The position numbers were made by a program, and so were the translations under genes. From the NCBI GenBank assembly GCA_030285985.1, contig CP127384.1, positions 2,592,501 through 2,656,500 on the forward strand: DNA of 64,000 nucleotides, in the 5' to 3' direction. The notes under the pieces were generated by a model, which ran no database searches, had not been told where the DNA came from, and worked only from the letters and a program-made list of their open reading frames with translations. The DNA is from Aquidulcibacter paucihalophilus (lineage in GTDB: Bacteria > Pseudomonadota > Alphaproteobacteria > Caulobacterales > Caulobacteraceae). Position 1 is the first letter of the stretch. Each line of letters opens with the position of its first letter. Of this stretch, positions 1 to 9,173 are shown in pieces.

Positions 1-1158
1 CCACAGATAGCTGTTCAGGTCCCCGTCGATCAGGATGAAGGTCTTGAAGTCGCCGATCACCGGCGCGTCGGGCAGTTGGGCACCGCACCAGCCGAGGATC
101 AGACCCACGATCACGAACAGGATGAAGAAGGTCCGCATCGTCGGGCGGTAGCGCATCGAGCGCACCTTGGACGTATCCAGCCAGGGCAGGACGAACAGCA
201 CGCCGATGGCGCCGAACATCGCCATCACGCCGCCGAACTTGTCCGGGATGGCGCGAAGGATCGCGTAGAACGGCAGCATGTACCACTCGGGCACGATGTG
301 CGCCGGCGTGACCAGCGGATTGGCCGGGATGTAGTTGTCGGCGTGACCCAGGGCGTTCGGCATGAAGAAGACGAACACGGCGAACAGGATCAGGAACAGG
401 ATGATCGCGAAGCCGTCCTTGACCGTATAGTACGGGTGGAACGGCACCGTGTCCTTGGCCTGACGGTCCTTCGGGATCAGGATCCCGACCGGATTGTTCT
501 GGCCCGCCGTGTGCAGGGCCCACAGGTGCAACACCACGCAGCCGGCGATAACGAACGGCAGCAGATAGTGAAGCGAGAAGAAGCGGTTCAGGGTGGCGTT
601 GTCGATCGCCGGACCGCCGCGCAGCCAGATCAGGATCGGCTCGCCGACGACCGGGATGGCCCCGATCAGATTGGTGATCACCTCTGCGCCCCAGTAGGAC
701 ATCTGGCCCCAGGGCAGGACGTAGCCGAGGAAGGCGGTGGCGATCATCAGGAAGAAGATCAGGCAGCCGACGATCCAGATCATCTCGCGCGGCGCCTTGT
801 AGGAGCCGTAGTAGAGGCCGCGCAGCATGTGCAGATAGACCGCGATGAAGAACATCGAGGCGCCGTTGGCGTGGGTGTAGCGGATCAGGTCGCCGCCGTT
901 GACGTCGCGCATGATCCGCTCGACCGAGGCGAAGGCCATTTCCGTGTTGGGCACATAGTGCATGGCCAGGATGACGCCGGTGGCGATCTGGATCACCAGG
1001 CAGAGGGCCAGGATGGCACCGAAGGTGTACCAGTAGTTCAGATTCCGGGGCGTCGGCAGCGCCAGATAGTCAGCGCCGAAGCGGACGATCGGCAGACGGG
1101 TGTCGAGCCATTTCTCGATGCCGGTCTTCGGGACGTAGGTGGATTCGTGGTCGCTCAT
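1..1158 (-). CDS. petB: Cytochrome b of the bc1 complex (3' end cut by window)
   Basis: Membrane subunit of ubiquinol:cytochrome c reductase, which carries the two b hemes and the quinol sites. The reading frame opens at the ATG complementary to 1156-1158 and stays open for 386 codons to the window edge, so the C-terminus is missing. Paired heme-ligand histidines are visible at about residues 96/110 and 197/211, and a PEWY motif (Qo site) follows further on. Several long hydrophobic helices are present. It lies 11 bp after the Rieske gene in the same operon. A cytochrome c1 gene would be expected off the left edge. Family is certain. Confidence 0.96.
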   Translation of the reverse strand, partial: MSDHESTYVPKTGIEKWLDTRLPIVRFGADYLALPTPRNLNYWYTFGAILALCLVIQIATGVILAMHYVPNTEMAFASVERIMRDVNGGDLIRYTHANGASMFFIAVYLHMLRGLYYGSYKAPREMIWIVGCLIFFLMIATAFLGYVLPWGQMSYWGAEVITNLIGAIPVVGEPILIWLRGGPAIDNATLNRFFSLHYLLPFVIAGCVVLHLWALHTAGQNNPVGILIPKDRQAKDTVPFHPYYTVKDGFAIILFLILFAVFVFFMPNALGHADNYIPANPLVTPAHIVPEWYMLPFYAILRAIPDKFGGVMAMFGAIGVLFVLPWLDTSKVRSMRYRPTMRTFFILFVIVGLILGWCGAQLPDAPVIGDFKTFILIDGDLNSYLW

Positions 1159-1169
1159 CGGTCTCGCCC

Positions 1170-1712
1170 TCAGCCGATCTTGATGCGGGTGTCGGAGAGG
1201 TAGGCGTACTCCGGCACGACAAGGTTCTTGGGTGCCGGACCCTTACGGATGCGGCCCGAGGTGTCGTAGTGCGAGCCGTGGCAGGGGCAGAACCAGCCGC
1301 CGAAATCGCCCGAGCCGAAGGTCGGGATACAGCCGAGGTGGGTGCAGTTGCCCAGAACGACCAGATACTGCGAATGGCCGTCCTTGACGCGGTCGGCGTC
1401 GGCCTGGGGGTCCTTCAGCGCCGACAGCGGCGTCGAAGTGGCCTCCTGAAGCTCGCGCGGGGTGCGGTAGCGCACGAACACCGGCTTGCCCTGCCATTTG
1501 ATGACGATCTGCTGGCCTTCCTGGACCTTGGTCATGTCGAATTCGATCGACGCCAGCGCCAGCGTATCGGCGGCCGGGTTCATCGAATTGATCAAAGGCC
1601 AGGCCAGCATGGCCCCGGCGCCCACAGCCGCGGCACCGGCCGCGATATGGATGAAGTCCCGACGGGTGGCGTCGCCGCCTTCACCGTTCTCAGTCACGAC
1701 CGATTCGGCCAC
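1170..1712 (-). CDS. petA: Ubiquinol-cytochrome c reductase Rieske iron-sulfur subunit
   Basis: The 180-residue [2Fe-2S] subunit of the bc1 complex passes electrons from quinol to cytochrome c1. It has a twin-arginine start (TRRDF at about 17) and an N-terminal membrane anchor (about 22-42). The two cluster-binding boxes are CTHLGC (123-128) and CPCHGSH (142-148), and both are intact. It starts with GTG, which is preceded by a good GAGGAG ribosome site. It is the first gene of the petA-petB operon, and its start faces trmL across a 195-bp divergent promoter region. Confidence 0.97.
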   Translation of the reverse strand: MAESVVTENGEGGDATRRDFIHIAAGAAAVGAGAMLAWPLINSMNPAADTLALASIEFDMTKVQEGQQIVIKWQGKPVFVRYRTPRELQEATSTPLSALKDPQADADRVKDGHSQYLVVLGNCTHLGCIPTFGSGDFGGWFCPCHGSHYDTSGRIRKGPAPKNLVVPEYAYLSDTRIKIG

Positions 1713-1907
1713 GTCTTACTCCTCGTACGCCGCAGCCCGGGACCGTGAGGGCCCGATCAATCGCGGCATGGATGCTTTAGCGCCTTCCCGTTGGTCTGAC
1801 CCGGCCCGGCGTTGCGGCTCATCGCCGCAAACAGTACCGCCCCTTTGAGAAACGGTCGCATTTCGAGCCGCGACAAGCCCCCGGGCCGCGCGTATGAGGG
1901 CCTTAGA
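1713..1907. promoter_or_regulatory. Divergent promoter region petA / trmL
   Basis: A 195-bp non-coding gap lies between the petA start (minus) and the chosen trmL start (plus). Both genes must be transcribed from here. The petA ribosome site (GAGGAG, complement of about 1719-1724) is clear. I cannot assign -35/-10 boxes with confidence. Confidence 0.4.
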
Positions 1908-2348
1908 ATGCGTCTCGCCCTTTTTCAACCGGCCATTCCCCAGAACGTCGGCGCCTGCATCCGATTGAGCGCCTGTTTCGGGATGGAATTGCACATCATC
2001 GAGCCCGCCGGCTTCCGTTTCGACGACCGGGCGATGAAGCGCGCCGCGCTGGATTACGGCCCGCTGGGCCATATGACGCGGCACGCCGACTGGGACGCCT
2101 TCCAGCGCAACCGCGAGCCGGGTCGGCTGGTCCTGTTCACGACGAAGGGCGCGACGCCGCTGAACGAATTCGTCTTCCGCCCCGACGACGTCCTGCTGTT
2201 CGGCAGCGAACCGTCCGGCGCACCGGACTTCGTGCACGAAGCCGCGGACGCCCGCGTGGTGATTCCCATCCAGCCGGAAGCGCGGTCGCTGAATCTGTCA
2301 GTCAGCGCGGGGATCGCCCTGTGGGAGGGGTTGCGGCAGCAACCCTGA
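1908..2348 (+). CDS. trmL: tRNA (cytidine(34)-2'-O)-methyltransferase, SPOUT family
   Basis: Predicted to 2'-O-methylate the wobble nucleotide of tRNA-Leu isoacceptors. The protein is 146 residues, normal for TrmL, and begins MRLALFQPAIPQNVG, the usual SPOUT N-terminus. The knot region is recognisable near the end in LLFGSEPSGAP and the stretch ending in SLNLSVSAGIAL. An upstream in-frame ATG at 1812 would add 32 residues with no family match. The ATG at 1908, with a purine-rich GAGGG before it, fits the family. Its end converges on the dipeptidase gene. Confidence 0.9.
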   Translation: MRLALFQPAIPQNVGACIRLSACFGMELHIIEPAGFRFDDRAMKRAALDYGPLGHMTRHADWDAFQRNREPGRLVLFTTKGATPLNEFVFRPDDVLLFGSEPSGAPDFVHEAADARVVIPIQPEARSLNLSVSAGIALWEGLRQQP

Positions 2349-2371
2349 TCCTTCTCCCGGTGGGGCGGTTC

Positions 2372-3640
2372 CTATTCCGGTGCCGCAGCCGCCGGCAGCT
2401 GCGCGAGGCCCGGCCGCTCGCCCCGCTTGCTCGCCGCCACCGCCTCCACCGCCCGCATGACGCGCAGCACATTCTCGCCGGCCAGTTTGCGGATGTCTGC
2501 CTCGGTCCAGCCATTGGCCATCAGGGCGGCCAGCAGGCGGGGATAGGCGTCCACCCCCTCCAGCCCGACCGGCAGGGAATCGACGCCGTCATAGTCGCCG
2601 CCGAGGCCGACATGGTCGACGCCCGCCACGTCGCGGACATGCTGGACGTGGGCGACCACGTCAGCGATCGTGGCGACCGGCTGCGGATGCGCCGTCGTCC
2701 AGGCCGCCAGACCGGCCGTCACCGCCGCGGGATCGCCGGGGTTCAGCGATTTCAGCCGCGCGTCCTCGGCCGAGCGGGCGCTGTTCCAGGTCCGCACCGC
2801 TTCCGAGACAAAGCCCGGCACGAAGGTCACCATCACCACTCCGCCGTCGGCGGGCATCTGCCGCAGGACGCTGTCGGGCACATTGCGCGGATGGGCGGTC
2901 ACGGCCCGGGCCGAGGAGTGGGAGAAGATCACCGGCGCGTCGGAGACCCGCATGGCGTCGAGCATGGTCTCTTCCGAGACATGGCTCAGATCGACCATCA
3001 TCCCCAGCCGGTTCATCTCGCGGACCACGTCCTCGCCGAAGGACGACAGCCCGCCCCATTTCGGCGCGTCGGTGGCGCTGTCCGCCCAGGTGGTCGTCTT
3101 CGAGTGGGTCAGGGTGATGTAGCGGGCACCGGAGTCATAGAACTCGCGCAGCAGGCCGAGCGAGTCGTCGATCGAATAGCCGCCTTCCATGCCGATCAGG
3201 CTGGCGATCCGGCCGCGACGGTGGATGCGCTGGATGTCGTCGGCGGTGGTGGCCAGCTCGAACACCTCGGGGTGGGCAGCGACCAGCCGCTTGACCGTAT
3301 CGATCTGTTCAAAGGTCGCCACGGCCGCATCGGGCGGGGTCATCGAGGCCGGCACATAGACCGACCAGAACTGCCCGCCCATGCCGCCGGCGCGCAGCCG
3401 GGGAATGTCGGTGTGCAAAGGGGTCGAGGCGTCGAGGTTGGTCGTCAGGTCCACCGCATGGGGATCATTGCCGTGGTTCTGGCGCAGCGCCCAGGGCAGG
3501 TCATTGTGCCCGTCGATCAACGGCGTCCGCTCCAGAATCCGCCGTACCTGCGCCTCGCCCGCGGCGTCTGCGCTCTGCGCGAGAACGGGCCCGGCCATGA
3601 GGGCGGCGGCGACGGTGGTCAGAAGGACGGTGCGGATCAT
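2372..3640 (-). CDS. Secreted membrane-dipeptidase-like zinc peptidase (M19)
   Basis: A 422-residue member of the renal-dipeptidase family, which cleaves dipeptides in the periplasm. It has a clear signal peptide (about 1-22, ending in VLAQS). The binuclear-zinc motif [10 protein letters not shown] follows, and further family signatures are MEGGYS, a [14 protein letters not shown] segment and a GGDYDG stretch near the C-terminus. The reading frame extends upstream to 3925, but those extra residues are translated repeat DNA. The ATG at 3640 starts the signal peptide, so I use it. It appears to be a single-gene unit. Confidence 0.93.
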   Translation of the reverse strand: MIRTVLLTTVAAALMAGPVLAQSADAAGEAQVRRILERTPLIDGHNDLPWALRQNHGNDPHAVDLTTNLDASTPLHTDIPRLRAGGMGGQFWSVYVPASMTPPDAAVATFEQIDTVKRLVAAHPEVFELATTADDIQRIHRRGRIASLIGMEGGYSIDDSLGLLREFYDSGARYITLTHSKTTTWADSATDAPKWGGLSSFGEDVVREMNRLGMMVDLSHVSEETMLDAMRVSDAPVIFSHSSARAVTAHPRNVPDSVLRQMPADGGVVMVTFVPGFVSEAVRTWNSARSAEDARLKSLNPGDPAAVTAGLAAWTTAHPQPVATIADVVAHVQHVRDVAGVDHVGLGGDYDGVDSLPVGLEGVDAYPRLLAALMANGWTEADIRKLAGENVLRVMRAVEAVAASKRGERPGLAQLPAAAAPE

Positions 3641-3728
3641 GGCGGGCTCCCGGAGATGCGACGGCGGACAGTGGCAGAGGCGGCGGCGAAGGCAAGGCCG
3701 GCGACCGGGGTCGCTCCCACTGCTATCG

Positions 3729-3910
3729 CCATTCCGGGCGAAGCGCAGCGAAGACCCGGAACCCGGCGGCGCGCGAGAGCGCGAACCTGTCGGGAGCGCA
3801 GTCCTCTGGAATGACGCACACACGTCCACCGCCGGTGTTTCGCCGCCGTCGCGGCGCCGCTGGGTTCCGGGTCTCCGAGCCGCTGCGCGACTCTCCGCCC
3901 GGAATGACGA
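3729..3910. repeat. Imperfect inverted repeat element between dipeptidase and hemF
   Basis: Two outward arms (about 3729-3771 and 3855-3910) are inverted, imperfect copies. Each contains ATTCCGGGCG and a GACCCGGAACCC block, and GGAATGACG recurs at the right end and once in the middle. Similar palindromes are dispersed repeats in many alphaproteobacterial genomes. The element lies wholly between genes, and upstream start choices for both neighbours would run into it. Confidence 0.6.
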
Positions 3911-3939
3911 AAGCAGAAAAGCCAACTACAGGACGCCCC

Positions 3940-4818
3940 ATGACCACCTCCGACGACCTGACCCTCGATCAGAAGAAGTCCGAAGCGCGCGCCTGGTTCG
4001 AGACCCTGCGCGACCGCATCCACGCCGGTTTCGAGGCGCTGGAGGATGCGGCCCCCGCCGACCTGTTCCCGGGCGAGCCGGGCCGTTTCGTCCGCACGCC
4101 CTGGGAGCGGCCCGAGGGCGGCGGCGGCGTCATGGGGATGATGCACGGCCGGCTGTTCGAAAAGGTCGGGGTCCATGTCTCGACCGTCCACGGCACCTTC
4201 CCGGCCGACTATGCGAAGTCGGTGCCCGGTGCCGCCGAGGACCCGCGCTTCTTCGCCACCGGCATCAGCCTGATCGCCCATCCGGTCAGCCCGCGCGTGC
4301 CGGCGGTGCATATGAACACCCGCTTCATCGCCACGACGAAAAGCTGGTTCGGCGGCGGCGGCGATCTGACGCCTGTCCTCGACGTCGACCGGCGGCAGGA
4401 CCACCCGGACACCCTCGCCTTCCACGCCGCCATGAAGGCCGCCTGCGACGCCCATGACCCGGCGTGGCACGGGAAGTTCAAGGCATGGTGCGACGAGTAT
4501 TTCTTCCTGCCCCACCGCAATGAGCCGCGCGGCACGGGCGGCATCTTCTACGACCACCACGACAGCGGCGACTGGAGCCGCGACTTCACCTTTACCCGCG
4601 ACGTCGGCGTGAATTTCCTCGACGCCTATTCAGCCATCGTGCGCGGGCGGATGAGCGAGCCGTGGACCGCCGACGAACGCGAGGAACAGCTGATCCGCCG
4701 CGGCCGCTATGTCGAGTTCAACCTGCTCTACGACCGCGGCACCATGTTCGGGCTCAAGACCGGCGGCAACGTCGAGTCCATCCTCAGCTCGATGCCGCCG
4801 ATGGTGAAGTGGCCCTAG
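3940..4818 (+). CDS. hemF: Oxygen-dependent coproporphyrinogen III oxidase
   Basis: Heme biosynthesis enzyme that converts coproporphyrinogen III to protoporphyrinogen IX using O2. It is 292 residues, normal for HemF. Landmarks are the [19 protein letters not shown] segment, VHMNTRF, the [10 protein letters not shown] signature and the C-terminal [20 protein letters not shown]. An in-frame ATG at 3811 lies inside the upstream repeat. The ATG at 3940 gives a family-like N-terminus. Its TAG stop overlaps that of the convergent DUF3052 gene by four bases. Confidence 0.96.
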   Translation: MTTSDDLTLDQKKSEARAWFETLRDRIHAGFEALEDAAPADLFPGEPGRFVRTPWERPEGGGGVMGMMHGRLFEKVGVHVSTVHGTFPADYAKSVPGAAEDPRFFATGISLIAHPVSPRVPAVHMNTRFIATTKSWFGGGGDLTPVLDVDRRQDHPDTLAFHAAMKAACDAHDPAWHGKFKAWCDEYFFLPHRNEPRGTGGIFYDHHDSGDWSRDFTFTRDVGVNFLDAYSAIVRGRMSEPWTADEREEQLIRRGRYVEFNLLYDRGTMFGLKTGGNVESILSSMPPMVKWP

Positions 4819-5219
4819 GCCTTCCGCTTCAGGAATTTCAGGCCGGACCAGTCGGCGCTGACCGCGCAGACCTTCACATCGACCCAGCCCGTCGGCAGCA
4901 GGACCTCGCGCAGCCCGTCCTCGGTCAGGTCGCGGAACAGGGGCGAGGTCTTCTTCGGCCAGGACACCCACAGCATGCCGCCCGGCCTGACCGCCGCCAG
5001 CGCCGGGGCGGCGCCGCGCTCCAGACCGTCGCGGTCACTGACGAACAGATGCACGAGGTCGGCCACGGCGGCATCGACATCGACCACCGCGCCCAGCGGT
5101 AGCGGCTCGATCCATTCGGCATAGGCCGCCGGTGCCCCGACCGGCTTCAGGGTTTGACCGTCCTTCAGACCCAGCTTCTGGATCAGCGGCTTGCCGGAAT
5201 AGCCGACGGGAGCAGGCAT
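4815..5219 (-). CDS. DUF3052-like protein
   Basis: A 134-residue soluble protein beginning [19 protein letters not shown], typical of the DUF3052 family, whose role is unknown. The central [16 protein letters not shown] segment is also family-like. The protein has no signal peptide or membrane segment. Its stop codon shares a CTAG palindrome with the hemF stop (4815-4818), so the two genes end on each other. It may be cotranscribed with the amidotransferase gene upstream, 12 bp away. Confidence 0.75.
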   Translation of the reverse strand: MPAPVGYSGKPLIQKLGLKDGQTLKPVGAPAAYAEWIEPLPLGAVVDVDAAVADLVHLFVSDRDGLERGAAPALAAVRPGGMLWVSWPKKTSPLFRDLTEDGLREVLLPTGWVDVKVCAVSADWSGLKFLKRKA

Positions 5220-5231
5220 GGCGGGAATTCC

Positions 5232-5921
5232 TCAGGCCGTCAGGAAATGGCGGATCCAGCCGCCGACGACACCACGATCATCCGCCGCCTTCAGACTGTC
5301 CACCGCCCGCGCCACCAGCGCCGGATCGATCCGGTCGTGCCGTCCCGCCGTCAGTTCGGTCGCGAAGACCGGGGTGAACTCGGGGTGCGGCTGCATCGAA
5401 ATGGCGTCCTCGCCCCAGGCCAGTCCGGCGAACGGCGTGAAGTCGCTGCGCAGGATGACGCGCGCGTCCGCCGGTGCCTCGACCACCTGATCCTGATGCG
5501 AGGCGGGGATGGCGACCGTCGCGGCCGCCGGGGTCATCCACGGCTCGGGCGAGGCGACCTGATAGCGGTGCAGGCCCACGCCCCAGCCCTTGTCCGACTT
5601 CTCGACCCGTCCGCCCAGGGCCTGGGCCATGGCCTGATGACCGAAACAGACGCCGACCAGCTTCGTCCGGCCCTTCGCGGCCCTGATCCAGTCCAGCAGG
5701 CCGGCGATCCAGCCGTCGGTCTCATAGACCCCCGCGGAAGACCCCGTGATGATCGCCGCGTCGAAGGCCGCCGGGTCCGGCGTCTCTCCCGCCTGTACGT
5801 CGAAGACCTCGAAGTCGAAGCCGTCGCCGAGCAGGTCCCGGAACATCGCCGGATAGTCGCCGTGCGCCGCCTTCAGGGCGGGCGGCGGGGCACCGGTCTC
5901 CAGAATTGCGATGCGGGTCAT
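5232..5921 (-). CDS. Class I glutamine amidotransferase-like protein
   Basis: A 229-residue stand-alone GATase1 domain. The nucleophile elbow GVCFGHQ has the catalytic Cys at about residue 90, and the QPHPEF segment near 180 supplies the His-Glu pair. Such proteins hydrolyse glutamine or gamma-glutamyl compounds, but the substrate cannot be told from sequence. The start (ATG at 5921) overlaps only with upstream extensions of the divergent ABM gene. It is followed 12 bp later by the DUF3052 gene, probably in one transcript. Confidence 0.85.
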   Translation of the reverse strand: MTRIAILETGAPPPALKAAHGDYPAMFRDLLGDGFDFEVFDVQAGETPDPAAFDAAIITGSSAGVYETDGWIAGLLDWIRAAKGRTKLVGVCFGHQAMAQALGGRVEKSDKGWGVGLHRYQVASPEPWMTPAAATVAIPASHQDQVVEAPADARVILRSDFTPFAGLAWGEDAISMQPHPEFTPVFATELTAGRHDRIDPALVARAVDSLKAADDRGVVGGWIRHFLTA

Positions 5922-5994
5922 TCGGGGCTCCTCGACACAAAAGATATGGGCGATGGCGCAAGACGGGGGAAGAGCGGTCGGCTATGGGCGCGCC

Positions 5995-6297
5995 ATGACC
6001 GAAGCTGCTCCCGTCGTCCTGATCAATGTCTACCGCTGCGAGCCGGAGCGGATGGACACGCTGATGGAGCTGATCGGCGTCATGGTGCGGGCCCAGCGCG
6101 ACGCGGACGGCTTCATCTCGGCCACCGTGCACCGCGGTCTGAACGGCAAGGTGGCGGCGGTGCACGCCGTCTGGCGCTCGGCCGGCGACTGGAAGGTCAT
6201 GGCCCGAAGCGCCGCCGTCAATGCGGCCATGGAGCCGATCATGGCCATCGCCACCTTCGAGCCCCACCTCTATGAGGCGGGCGAGGTCATCGAATAG
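5995..6297 (+). CDS. Antibiotic biosynthesis monooxygenase (ABM) domain protein
   Basis: A 100-residue dimeric alpha+beta barrel protein. VVLINVYRCEPERMDTLMELI at the start and DADGFISATVHRGLNG in the middle are typical of ABM-type small monooxygenases or related decay enzymes. The substrate is unknown. A frame open from 5911 would overlap the divergent amidotransferase start. The ATG at 5995 starts the conserved domain, so I choose it. It ends 3 bp before the convergent rlmJ stop. Confidence 0.75.
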   Translation: MTEAAPVVLINVYRCEPERMDTLMELIGVMVRAQRDADGFISATVHRGLNGKVAAVHAVWRSAGDWKVMARSAAVNAAMEPIMAIATFEPHLYEAGEVIE

Positions 6298-6300
6298 CGG

Positions 6301-7122
6301 TCAGCCCGTCATCCAGACCTCGGACCGGGCTGCATCGCCGCCCAGCGTCGCGGCGACCCAGCCGCAGATCTCGTCCGCCGCCGCCTCGGCACCGGACGGC
6401 GGGTTCAGCACCACCACCGCGCAGCCGTTCATCTTCATCGGGTCGGTCAGCGGCTTCAGCCGGGCCTCAGCCACCAGCATCCGCTTGATGCCGGCCTGAT
6501 CCAGCCGGCGCAGGAAGCCGTCGAAGGTCTCCATGTCCTTGAGGGGCGTCCAGATCGCCACCGTCGCCCGCGGATCGGCCCGGGCGATGGCGGCGGCCGT
6601 GTCGGCGGCGCGGTTGTAGTCGTCGGGCTGTTCGAACGGTGGATCGATGAGGACGAAGGCCCCCGTCGCCTCCGCCGCCCAGGTCCGTGCCTGGTCGAAG
6701 CCGTCGCCGCCCTGGGCCATGGCCTGCGGAAACGCCTCCAGCGCCCCGGTCAGCAGGTCCAGCACCGGCGGGTTCAGCTCGAAGCCGACATAGCGGTCCT
6801 CCTCCCCCAGTCGCCCGGCGATCAGCAGGGGCGAGCCCGGATAGAAGGTCACGCCACCCGCCGGATTGAGCCGGGCCACCTCGGCCGCGAGCGCCTCGAT
6901 CAGCGGCGGCCGGTCCGCGGCGGCCATCAGCCGGGCGATGCCGGCCTCGGCTTCCTTCGACCGGGCGGCGTCGCCGGTCAGGTCGTACAGGCCGGCCCCG
7001 GCGTGGGTGTCGATCACGCTCACCGGTCCCTGCGCCCGCCGCCGCTCCAGCAGCCAGAGCAGCAGGGCGTGTTTGACGATGTCGGCGAAATTTCCGGCGT
7101 GGAAGCTGTGGCGATAGTTCAT
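6301..7122 (-). CDS. rlmJ: 23S rRNA (adenine(2030)-N(6))-methyltransferase
   Basis: A 273-residue RlmJ family enzyme. The N-terminus MNYRHSFHAGNFADIVKH is almost diagnostic. The SAM-binding VIDTHAGAGLYDL motif (about 37-49) and the catalytic-type LIDPPFEQ (DPPF, about 158) are intact. It methylates A2030 of 23S rRNA. It stands alone, with the 143 bp upstream shared with a divergent membrane protein gene. Confidence 0.94.
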   Translation of the reverse strand: MNYRHSFHAGNFADIVKHALLLWLLERRRAQGPVSVIDTHAGAGLYDLTGDAARSKEAEAGIARLMAAADRPPLIEALAAEVARLNPAGGVTFYPGSPLLIAGRLGEEDRYVGFELNPPVLDLLTGALEAFPQAMAQGGDGFDQARTWAAEATGAFVLIDPPFEQPDDYNRAADTAAAIARADPRATVAIWTPLKDMETFDGFLRRLDQAGIKRMLVAEARLKPLTDPMKMNGCAVVVLNPPSGAEAAADEICGWVAATLGGDAARSEVWMTG

Positions 7123-7265
7123 CGCCCTGCCCTCTCGCGGCCCGGCGCGCGGGTCAAGGGGAACCGCCCCCTCTCGCCCCGTTTGCGCCCCGGAACTGGA
7201 TGGGATGTAACTTGATCCCCGGGGAGAACGACGGTTTACGACCGCCTTTTTCGGAGGATTCCGCG

Positions 7266-7652
7266 ATGTTCGTATCCAATAATTTCCTGCGCCTCGGCGC
7301 GCTGTCGGCGCTTGTCGGGATGGCGCTGGGCGTCTGGATGGGAGCCAACCAGGACTTCGTACTGAGGCCGGTGCACGCCCACATCAACCTGCTGGGCTTT
7401 GCCTCGATGATGCTGTTCGGCCTGTTCTACCGCGCCTTCCCGGCCGCCGGTCGGGGCTGGCTGCCGATGGGGCATTTCATCCTGTCGGTCATCGGCTTCC
7501 TGATCCTGATGCCGTCCCTGACCCTGATGCTGCTGGCCAGGCCGCTGTTCATTCCGGGCATGATCGCGTCGGAGATCATGCTGGTGGCGTCGATGGCCCT
7601 GTTCGTCATCATCGTGTTCAAGGCGACGATGGCGAAGGAGCCGGTCGCCTGA
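7266..7652 (+). CDS. Small four-helix membrane protein, cytochrome-oxidase subunit I-like
   Basis: A 128-residue, very hydrophobic protein with about four membrane helices. The segment VRPVHAHINLLGFASMMLFG resembles the heme-ligand helix of subunit I-type heme-copper oxidases or NnrS-like proteins, which begin VHAHI/VHTHL, but it is far too short to be an oxidase subunit. A GGAGG ribosome site lies just before the ATG at 7266. Function is not known. A heme or quinol-linked role is only a guess from the HAHIN motif. Confidence 0.7.
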   Translation: MFVSNNFLRLGALSALVGMALGVWMGANQDFVLRPVHAHINLLGFASMMLFGLFYRAFPAAGRGWLPMGHFILSVIGFLILMPSLTLMLLARPLFIPGMIASEIMLVASMALFVIIVFKATMAKEPVA

Positions 7653-7656
7653 TCGC

Positions 7657-8109
7657 TCAGGCCGTCGCCCAGTAGCCGCGGCTGCGGGCGCTGATCGGCG
7701 CTCGCGTCGCCTCGACCCGCTCCAGGATAAGGGCATGGAAGGCGTCCGCCTCGAGGTCGCCGACCAGCAACCGCAGTGAGCGGATGATCCGGGTGATGCG
7801 CCGATGGTGGTGGTCGTTCGGCATCAGCCACTCGTGGGTCGTCTGGTAGAAGGCGGCCATGCGATCGGTGGCACCGGCGAGGGCGATCGGCGCCAGCTCG
7901 GAGACACGAATGTCCTGGATGTCCTGCGGCGTCAGCACCGGCGAGTCCGGTATGGCGGCCGACGGCTCGGGCAGGGGAAACAGCCACTGGATGAAATCGT
8001 GCGTGCGCTCGATGGCCACGTCGTTCATCGAGATGACGTCGAACACCGAGCGACCGCGGGCGTCCGTGCCCTCGCCTTCCAGAAACATCACGACAGGGCG
8101 GGCGGCCAA
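7657..8109 (-). CDS. OGFr_N-like domain protein
   Basis: A 150-residue protein matching the bacterial form of the opioid growth factor receptor conserved domain. The signature is ERTHDFIQWLFPLPEPSA, with the following SPVLTPQDIQ. The animal proteins are nuclear receptors, and the bacterial function is unknown. The first usable start is TTG at 8109 with a GAGGG ribosome site, and an ATG at 8088 is the alternative. It follows tdh by 11 bp and may be in the same transcript as kbl-tdh. Confidence 0.75.
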   Translation of the reverse strand: MAARPVVMFLEGEGTDARGRSVFDVISMNDVAIERTHDFIQWLFPLPEPSAAIPDSPVLTPQDIQDIRVSELAPIALAGATDRMAAFYQTTHEWLMPNDHHHRRITRIIRSLRLLVGDLEADAFHALILERVEATRAPISARSRGYWATA

Positions 8110-8120
8110 GGTCGTGGCCC

Positions 8121-9173
8121 TCAGGCCGCCTTGTCCCAGTTGAGCACGACCTTGCCCGACTGGCCGGAGCGCATCGCCTCGAAGCCTTCCTCGAAGCGCT
8201 CATAGCCCATCTGGTGGGTGATCAACGGGGTCAGGTCGAGACCCGCCTTGAGCAGGCCCAGCATCTTGCGCCAGGTCGTGAACATCTCGCGGCCGTAGAC
8301 GCCCTTGATGGTCAGGGCCTTGAGGATGATCGCGCCCCAGTCGGTCTCCATCGGCTTCGACGGAATGCCCAGCATGGCCATGCCGCCGCCCATGATCAGG
8401 GTGTCGACGCACTGTTTGAAGGCGATCGGCGAGCCCGACATCTCCAGCGCCACGTCGAAGCCAACCTTGAGGCCGAGCTCGTGCATGACGTCCTTCAGGT
8501 CCTCACGGGTCGTGTTCACCGTGCGAACGCCCGGCGCGACCTTCTGGGCCAGCTCGAGACGGAAGTCGTTGATGTCGGTCAGGACGACGGTGCGGGCACC
8601 GGCATGGCGGGCGACCGCGGCGGCCATCATGCCGATCGGACCGGCACCCGTGACCAGCACATCCTCGCCCAGCAGGTCGAATTGCTGCGCCGTGTGCACG
8701 GCGTTGCCGAACGGGTCGAGGATCGAACCGATCTCCCACGGCACGTCGTCCGGCAGCTCGATGACGTTGAAGGCCGGGGCCACGACGAATTCGGCGAAGG
8801 CCCCCTGACGGTTTACACCGATGCCGCGGGTGTCGGGGTCGAGGTGGAAGTGGCCGGCGCGGGCCGCTTCGGAATTCAGGTCGATGACGTGACCCTCGGC
8901 CGAGACGCGCTGGCCGACCTTCAGGCGGCGATCGACGTCCTTGCCGATGGCGACGATCTCGCCCGAGAACTCATGACCGGTGATCATCGGCACCGGCACG
9001 TTCTTCTGGCTCCACTCGTCCCAGTTCCAGATGTGGATGTCGGTGCCGCAGACGGCCGTACGTTTGACCCGGATCAGCACGTCCTCGGGACCGGCGACCG
9101 GAATCGGCGCGTCGATCAGCTCAAGGCCGATTTCGGGCCGGGTCTTGGCCAGGGCCTTCATGGTGTCAGCCAT
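8121..9173 (-). CDS. tdh: L-threonine 3-dehydrogenase
   Basis: A 350-residue zinc medium-chain dehydrogenase that oxidises threonine to 2-amino-3-ketobutyrate with NAD+. It has the catalytic-zinc region TAVCGTDIHIWNWDEW (about 36-51), GHEFSGEI, and the Rossmann GAGPIGMMAAAVARHAGA (about 172-189). The length and the IWNWDEW motif separate Tdh from other MDR enzymes. Its ATG overlaps the kbl stop in a TGATG junction, so the two are translationally coupled. Together they make glycine from threonine. Confidence 0.96.
   Translation of the reverse strand: MADTMKALAKTRPEIGLELIDAPIPVAGPEDVLIRVKRTAVCGTDIHIWNWDEWSQKNVPVPMITGHEFSGEIVAIGKDVDRRLKVGQRVSAEGHVIDLNSEAARAGHFHLDPDTRGIGVNRQGAFAEFVVAPAFNVIELPDDVPWEIGSILDPFGNAVHTAQQFDLLGEDVLVTGAGPIGMMAAAVARHAGARTVVLTDINDFRLELAQKVAPGVRTVNTTREDLKDVMHELGLKVGFDVALEMSGSPIAFKQCVDTLIMGGGMAMLGIPSKPMETDWGAIILKALTIKGVYGREMFTTWRKMLGLLKAGLDLTPLITHQMGYERFEEGFEAMRSGQSGKVVLNWDKAA

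Noticed and set aside
76..1203. Long plus-strand frame opposite petB and petA
   Set aside because: Its His/Asp/Arg-rich product has no family character, while the minus strand encodes full bc1 proteins. It is a GC-rich shadow.
3723..3947. Small frames inside the 3729-3910 palindrome
   Set aside because: These are translated repeat DNA rich in Arg and Pro. They have no ribosome site or family match.
7427..8203. 258-residue minus-strand frame overlapping the OGFr_N gene
   Set aside because: The OGFr_N domain lies in another frame, and this one continues into tdh and the plus-strand membrane protein region with no features.
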